NCBI RefSeq assembly: GCF_007655135.1
Contig: NC_045129.1
Location: 16,590,274-16,654,273 of the forward strand
Direction of reading: 5' to 3'
Length of the DNA: 64,000 nt
DNA from: Punica granatum
Lineage: Eukaryota > Streptophyta > Magnoliopsida > Myrtales > Lythraceae
Shown: piece by piece, positions 59,431-64,000 of the stretch
Position numbering within the stretch: position 1 is the stretch's first letter
Layout of the letters: the number at the start of each line of letters is the position of its first letter
Notes under the pieces: generated by a model
Told to the model about the DNA's origin: nothing
Database searches by the model: none
The model's input: only the letters and a program-made list of their open reading frames with translations
Position numbers and translations under genes: made by a program

Positions 59431-59721
59431 TGTCAGGCCCAACCCAATTATATCAATTTACTTTTTAATTTTTGAAAATAGTTTTAATTTCCTTTATAGT
59501 TGTGAGTTGTTAAGGAAGGTGAGGTGTGTGTGATTAGGGTTATGATTTCATATACAAAAGAAGAAAACTGCACATGGGGATATCAATAAAGAATATCATA
59601 TATCATCTCATCTCTACTGATTCTCTATATCTCTCTCTCGTTCTTCTTCTCTTCTTCTATCTCTCTATCTCTTCTCCCATTTCTTCTTTAAATCTCTATT
59701 ATAATCATTTGGGATATAACA
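59431..59721 (+). repeat. 3' LTR of the compact element
   Basis: 291 bp, matches 57483-57755 over its length with small indels (an extra 'gaaaatagtttt' near 59474). Followed by target duplication agttc. Confidence 0.8.
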
Positions 59722-59869
59722 AGTTCATTTCGATATGGAAGAAAAAAATAGCATGTGGATGAGAAAAGAAAGGAACCTCCTGAAGGCAGGTCCAGCGAAA
59801 AGTGGCCACTTTTCCAATTTAAGATGCTTACACCCCTCAATGCACCGAAGTGCAACTATCCTCCAAGAG

Positions 59870-60182
59870 ATTTATTCAAGGAGTTTGGCAAATGAAAAAT
59901 TATTCAACTCAACTCCACTTATCTTCAATTCAAAAACACAATTATTACTTTTCCTATTTTTAAAATTTTTTTAACCATTCAATTCAATTTTTAATATTAA
60001 ATTCTCTCAATTATTCACTACTTTTTTCATAATTCAACAACACAATCATTACTTAATCATTATTTTATCTGAACTATTCATTACTTTTTCACACTTTTTC
60101 TCATAATTCAACAATACAATCATTACAAACCAATTAAAATCAAAACTCAACTCGACTTAACTCTAATACCAAAAACACTCTA
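59870..60182. mobile_element. Tourist-like MITE 5 in R2b
   Basis: The interior repeats 'cattactttttcacac'-like and 'caattaaaatcaaaactcaac' text seen in the MITE at 12168. The right end is 'taataccaaaaacactc'; the left end ('ggagtttggcaaatgaa') is less certain. It interrupts R2b sequence (gagat...gtggcttggcctagc) that is continuous in copy a (42575). Confidence 0.5.
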
Positions 60183-60189
60183 GTGGCTT

Positions 60190-60669
60190 GGCCTAGCAAA
60201 GCTCCCAACGCTGACAAAGATAAGTTTTTTGATAAGAATTCATATTAATATTGCAGGTTCCACAAAGCGTGCGGCCACATCACTGAATGATGTTAACCAC
60301 TCAAGTTCGAAATTGGAGGTTGATCCGACAAAAACACCTCCTCAGGTCCTTTGTCTAAAGAGGAGAATCCCTTCATGATCATGAGTAGAGGGACATGCAT
60401 AAGTGATATGATCCAGCTAGAGGACCCTTCGCAGGGGTATAAGGAAGAACCCTAGGATGACAGGGTCGGGCATGAAGGTGAGCTTTGGGATAAGCATGTG
60501 CCAGTTAGAGCAAGTACAAGAGCACGAGCCAAGCGAATCCAACAAGCCATGCAAAGGCTGTTATTGCATGTCCATGGAGGAGAAGTCGAGCTCTTGGGCA
60601 GGCTGCATGTGGAACAAGAAGCCACGACCATTTATATCCTAGAAATCTATTTAGAAGATGATCCTAGTT
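60190..60669 (+). pseudogene. R2b post-gag coding remnant
   Basis: Encodes in broken frames YCRF then HKACGHIT, then later RASTRARAKRIQQAMQ. The first block is the linker between gag and protease in plant Gypsy elements. ORFs 60457-60642 and 60498-60680 overlap it in two frames; I cannot tell which was original. Confidence 0.4.
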
Positions 60670-61115
60670 TAAAGGGCTGAATTTAGTTGTTTTTCAATTA
60701 CTTGGGCCTATTTCATTTTTGGGCTCATTACACTTAGGATTTATTTTAGCCCAGTCCATTAGCCCAATTAGGTTATCAGCTAATATCTCTCTATAAATAG
60801 GCATGTGGCCTCCCTGGAGAAGATAGATCAGTTTTCATTCAACTTTGTGAGAGAGGTTTTCTCTGAGCTGTTCTTCAGCAAATTCGCCGATATTGTAAGT
60901 GTGATGACTTGTGATTCTCGACATTTATAATATTGGTTTCTAGCTCCTTATAGCTAACGGGTCAATATTCCATATTATAATATTGGTTTCCGACTCTTTA
61001 TAGTCAACGAGTCAATATTCCCTATCTTTGAGATCTTCATTGGACGATCTCGGGTTTGATCTCATTATATTGTTGTTGGGTCTCGCGACAAGTTCGTCGA
61101 GGTTCGCAACAGTAA
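60670..61115 (+). mobile_element. LTR-like segment with an internal 50-bp tandem duplication
   Basis: From about 'tgaatttagttg' to 'gttcgcaaca', with a TATA-like 'ctctataaatagg' (60789-60801) and a short duplicated unit 'tataatattggtttc...gggtcaatattcc' at 60928-60973 and 60977-61022. Looks like a solo LTR. The target duplication was not confirmed. Confidence 0.45.
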
Positions 61116-61229
61116 GGATACTTGAAAGGGGTGATCAATTAAGTCGTTGAGCTTAGTCTTTTCTTTTTCGTCATTGAGCTTATTTTGGGATGGACGTTCT
61201 TATGCTCTTATGTTTGCTATACGAACATC

Positions 61230-61520
61230 TATTTGATAACCAATGACTATAGCGCGATAACCAATGGCCAAAATAAGTCTGATAACCAAAGACTTCCTGA
61301 TAACCAAGGGATGAATAACATCTAATAGCAAGGATGGAGCGATGCCTGATAACCAAAGGCTAAGCCAAAATTGAGTCTGATAACAAAGGATTACACCTTG
61401 ATAACCAAGAGTTGAGTCTTCCTTTGCAAAAGCAATAACATCCGACTATCAATGATGGAGCCTTCCTTCGTGGAAGCAATAATGTTCGATAACCACAACG
61501 CTCAATAGCCAAGAGTGGAG
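61230..61520 (+). repeat. Imperfect 'gataaccaa' repeat tract in the R2b tail
   Basis: Same unit family as 42590-42900 (gataaccaaagac, agccttccttcgtggaagc), about eight units. It precedes the conserved 'ctaccttcgcgccaagata' stretch and the 3' LTR. Confidence 0.7.
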
Positions 61521-61950
61521 TTTTCTTTCACATAACAATACAAGTGACGCAAAGTCTACCTTCGCGCCAAGATATTGCTTACGATGCGATAACGATAGTT
61601 ATGAACTTGATCAATTCTCGCGACCTCTCAAGCTCACAGGAGTAAAGCTGATGCCAGGGACCAAAAAATACCGGCCTTATATACCGAATCAAATACACCC
61701 CTATCTTTTCCATTATGGCAACATCTCTCCATTAGGATATCTCTATGAATATATTTGGGATATCTTTGATATAAATTGTGGATATTTTCATGAGATATTA
61801 TATCATCTTTAACCATATATTTGACAAGTGAATCTATTTATTATTTGCAATCATATATCCATATCAAATAGTGATGTCCCGATACAAATATCTCACAACT
61901 TCTATAAATACCTTCTAGACGCCCCTAAATCCTAAGTTCAATTCTTTATT

Positions 61951-62612
61951 GGGGAAATTGCACCGTATATCCTAACATTGACACTTATTCTTAGATCTAT
62001 TTCAACCTTGATTTTTTTCCTAAGGTATCCTAATGTTAATAGTTTAGTTTCAAATCTATCCCGTCGTAAAACTTTCGTCCATTTTTAACGAAAATGTTGA
62101 CGTTTATCCCAATCTTTTACGATGCATTTGGTTTCAGAGTTAAAGTAACTTTGATTTTGATTTTGATTTTGATTGTGGAAAAGGACAAATGAGATGGGAT
62201 TATAAATTTGACTTGGGAAACGTGTGCTTTTTGTTGTATAGTGTGTTGAGATAAAGTTAAAGTTAAAATTTTTGACTTGGAAATGTGTGTTTTTGTTGTG
62301 GAGTGTGTTGAGTTAAAATTAAAGTTAAAGTTAAAGTTAAAGTTGAAGTTTTTTTTTTATTGTGAATCCAAACAAGGCCTTACTATTTTCTCAATGTTAT
62401 CCCAATAGGTTGTGATAAATTTGAGAAATTATGAAAATATTGGGATAAAATTGAGAAAAAATAAAAAGGTTGGGATAAAAATGGAAAAATATTAAAAGGT
62501 TGGGAGAAATTTGAAACCAAACTATTAATATTAGGATACCTCAGGAAAAAAATAAAGGTTGGGATAGATCTAAGAATAAATGTCAACGTTAGGCTATATG
62601 GTGCAATTAACC
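61951..62612. mobile_element. MULE-type foldback element (662 bp)
   Basis: Flanked by an exact 10-bp duplication attctttatt (61941-61950 and 62613-62622). Ends 'ggggaaattgcacc' and 'ggtgcaattaacc' begin long inverted arms of about 110 bp ('tatcctaatgttaatagttt' inverted as 'aaactattaatattaggata'). No ORF of note. Contains Tourist-like MITE 6. Confidence 0.8.
62120..62379. mobile_element. Tourist-like MITE 6, nested in the foldback element
   Basis: Starts 'cgatgcatttggtttcag', ends 'gaatccaaacaaggcc', flanked by tta (62117-62119 and 62380-62382). Contains gattttgattttgatt and gttaaagttaaagtt repeats. Confidence 0.75.
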
Positions 62613-62924
62613 ATTCTTTATTCTTTTTTGTACACACTTTCATTTAAGCATTGGAGAGGAAAATTAAGATTTCATCTCGATCACCCCTTTTTGCAAGTCG
62701 ATGTCGAGCGTGTAGAGGTTTGAGGTTCGTGAGACATACGTGGAAGGCACATGATCAAGAAAGGATTTTTCCATACTGTAACACAATTAATTAGGCAATG
62801 AATTTATGAATAGTAAATTCTTGACTAGAGACATTTGATAACTTTTAATTTAAATATTAATCGAAAACTTTAAAGTTGATTTCCAAGAAAGTCAGCGTAA
62901 CATTTTTTTAGTAATTCATCGCAA

Positions 62925-63343
62925 TCTATCTATATATTATGTAATTTCGACTACTCCCATGAAAGTATTACATTCATGCGAGGAGAAGTTGCCACGTAAA
63001 CTTTTTCGTACGAAGAGGATCTATCACGTAAGTTACCTATCTCATTAAGTTTAATCTCTCTTCCATTAAGCCATTTTAACTCTTTTGTTCCTTGAGCTCC
63101 TCTCCCAAAAATTATTTTTGATTCTCGAGTATTCCTCTTCCAGTTTTTCTCCCGCCTTTAATTAATTTACATTTATATATTATTTTTAGATTTTCGTTTA
63201 ATAAGAATAATTATTTCTTAAAGACATATAAATATATCATTTATTCTGTATAGAATGTGAAATTCATTTACAGATTCTTGCCAAAATTACGTAGAACAAG
63301 CTAACGATATTTAAGTAAAATTGATGCCCGTGCACGCGACTAG
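62925..63343 (+). mobile_element. Helitron-like unit 2 (candidate)
   Basis: Begins with TC after A ('tctatctatatattatgtaa'), ends CTAG at 63340-63343 followed by T. A short GC-rich hairpin 'gcccgtgcacgcg' lies just before the end, the arrangement expected for non-autonomous Helitrons. Its start resembles that of unit 1. No coding capacity. Confidence 0.45.
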
Positions 63344-63560
63344 TTTTTTTATACGATAGCCACATTGAAGTGTCTTTTCCCTTCCCATTGCCATGTAATT
63401 CTGGTAATACTCTTTTGTACTAAATTCTCACTTTCTATATATTTTGGAATAATAAGTCAACTTATTGATCCAATGATTATATTATATAAATAATAATTAT
63501 TGATATATATTTCATAAACACAATTAATTATATATGAGAAAAAAATATTATAGAGGTTTA

Positions 63561-63790
63561 GTTTGTTTGGTTTCATAGTAAGATTTTAAAATCTTACTTT
63601 AACTTAATTCTACCAACAACAAAACAAAATAACTTATACAAAGTTAAAGGGTGAGCCCCATTTATACCACTCTTTTTTCACAACAAAACAAAATAACTCA
63701 TACAAAGACAAAATGTGAACACTATTTATACCACTCTTTTTTAAAATCAAAATCTGATTTTAAAATTCTACTTTGAAACCAAACGCAGCA
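63561..63790. mobile_element. Tourist-like MITE 7
   Basis: Ends 'gtttgtttggtttcatagta' and 'tttgaaaccaaacgcagca' with tta at 63558-63560 and 63791-63793. The interior repeats 'acaacaaaacaaaataact' and 'tttataccactctttttt' about 75 bp apart. Confidence 0.75.
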
Positions 63791-63810
63791 TTAGAGTGTG
63801 TTTGGTAACA

Positions 63811-63922
63811 AAGTAGAGTATGATTTCGTTCGGTTCTTATTTTTAATTTTTTATAAAAGGACCTCAAAAGTAGAGTATGATTTCGTTCGGTTCTTATTTT
63901 TGATTTTTTATAAAAGGACCTC
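63811..63922 (+). repeat. Tandem duplication, about 56-bp units
   Basis: 'agtagagtatgatttcgttc' through 'ttataaaaggacctcaa' occurs twice in direct tandem with one base difference (ttttaattt against ttttgattt). Recent tandem duplication. Confidence 0.8.
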
Positions 63923-64000
63923 AACTTTATTCTTGTTTTGCAAAATTGCCCCGACTCCTCTCTCTCCTCCTGCAAGCTCTCCCTCTTCTCCCTTCCGTGG

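Larger units (their letters stand above)
57483..59721 (+). mobile_element. Compact non-autonomous LTR retrotransposon (gag-protease only)
   Basis: 5' LTR 57483-57755 (273 bp) and 3' LTR 59431-59721 (291 bp) start 'tgtcaagcccaac'/'tgtcaggcccaac' and end 'gggatataaca'. The target duplication agttc is exact (57478-57482 and 59722-59726). The interior, about 1.7 kb, keeps gag and a protease-like stretch but no reverse transcriptase, RNase H or integrase. It has inserted into R2b gag. A large internal deletion of a Gypsy element or a true mini-element are both possible. Confidence 0.85.
56920..62773 (+). mobile_element. Ty3/Gypsy-like retrotransposon R2, copy b, with nested insertions
   Basis: The gag text at 56944-57480 parallels copy a. 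The polyprotein remnant YCRF-HKACGHIT (about 60245-60290) follows the insertions. The tail repeats (61230-61520) and the 3' LTR start 'tgatgccagggacc' (61649) also match copy a. The 3' LTR ends near 62773 ('atttttcca'). Its 5' LTR is absent. Insertions: a compact LTR element (57483-59721), a MITE (59870-60182), an LTR-like segment (60670-61115), and a foldback element in the 3' LTR. Confidence 0.6.
61649..62773 (+). repeat. R2b 3' LTR, carrying a nested foldback element
   Basis: Starts 'tgatgccagggaccaa' and ends 'aggatttttcca'. Shares 'ctataaatac' (TATA-like) and 'attctttat...' text with the R2a 5' LTR at 39448. Split by 61951-62612. Confidence 0.55.

Overview
This window is a repeat-dense, gene-poor stretch of a flowering-plant (eudicot-like) nuclear genome. 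The evidence is one plant-specific BURP-domain gene, plant L1-type LINEs, PIF/Tourist-like MITEs, a hAT element carrying pieces of plant genes, and remnants of a caulimovirid-like (pararetroviral) element with an initiator-tRNA-Met primer site. I cannot name the species from sequence alone. No intact host gene was found; nearly every coding trace is a mobile element or a disrupted gene.

Layout: 1-4551 is the 3' part of a very long solo-LTR-like repeat (family 'L', copy A). It abuts a decayed En/Spm (CACTA) Transposase_24-type gene (about 4770-6752). A tRNA-derived SINE-like unit lies near 7137-7350. From 8341 to about 11960 there is a rearranged endogenous pararetrovirus-like block: movement-protein motif, aspartic protease halves on opposite strands, a coiled-coil ORF, a promoter/poly(A) region and two head-to-head tRNA-Met primer sites. 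A Tourist-like MITE follows.

12868-28175 is the most informative part. A BURP gene is split by a 4.7-kb solo LTR (copy B, 12971-17695). Its BURP-domain exon survives at 18222-18967. A nearly full-length L1-type LINE (19024-28162, 15-bp target duplication) sits in its 3' flank. That LINE is interrupted by a 2.6-kb non-autonomous hAT (20524-23126, 8-bp duplication) and by a MITE. The hAT carries the promoter and first exon of a serine-carboxypeptidase-like gene and the last two exons of a pterin-carbinolamine-dehydratase-like (RAF2-like) gene. The reading frame could join the two by splicing.

28175-39440 holds a 459-bp tandem duplication, long-inverted-repeat foldback elements, MITEs, a Helitron-like unit and AT-rich DNA with no recognisable gene. 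39448-43090 is a decayed Ty3/Gypsy-like element (family R2, copy a). 44205-54118 is a second, 5'-truncated LINE whose endonuclease region is split by a third 4.5-kb solo LTR (copy C, 45761-50251, exact 5-bp duplication). 54120-56900 is AT-rich.

From about 56920 to 62773 lies R2 copy b. It is interrupted by a compact gag-protease-only LTR retrotransposon (57483-59721, exact 5-bp duplication) and a MITE. Its 3' LTR holds a 662-bp foldback element that itself contains a Tourist-like MITE. A Helitron-like unit, another MITE and a short tandem duplication close the window. The junctions give a relative order of many insertion events, so the region reads as layered transposition into one former gene neighbourhood.
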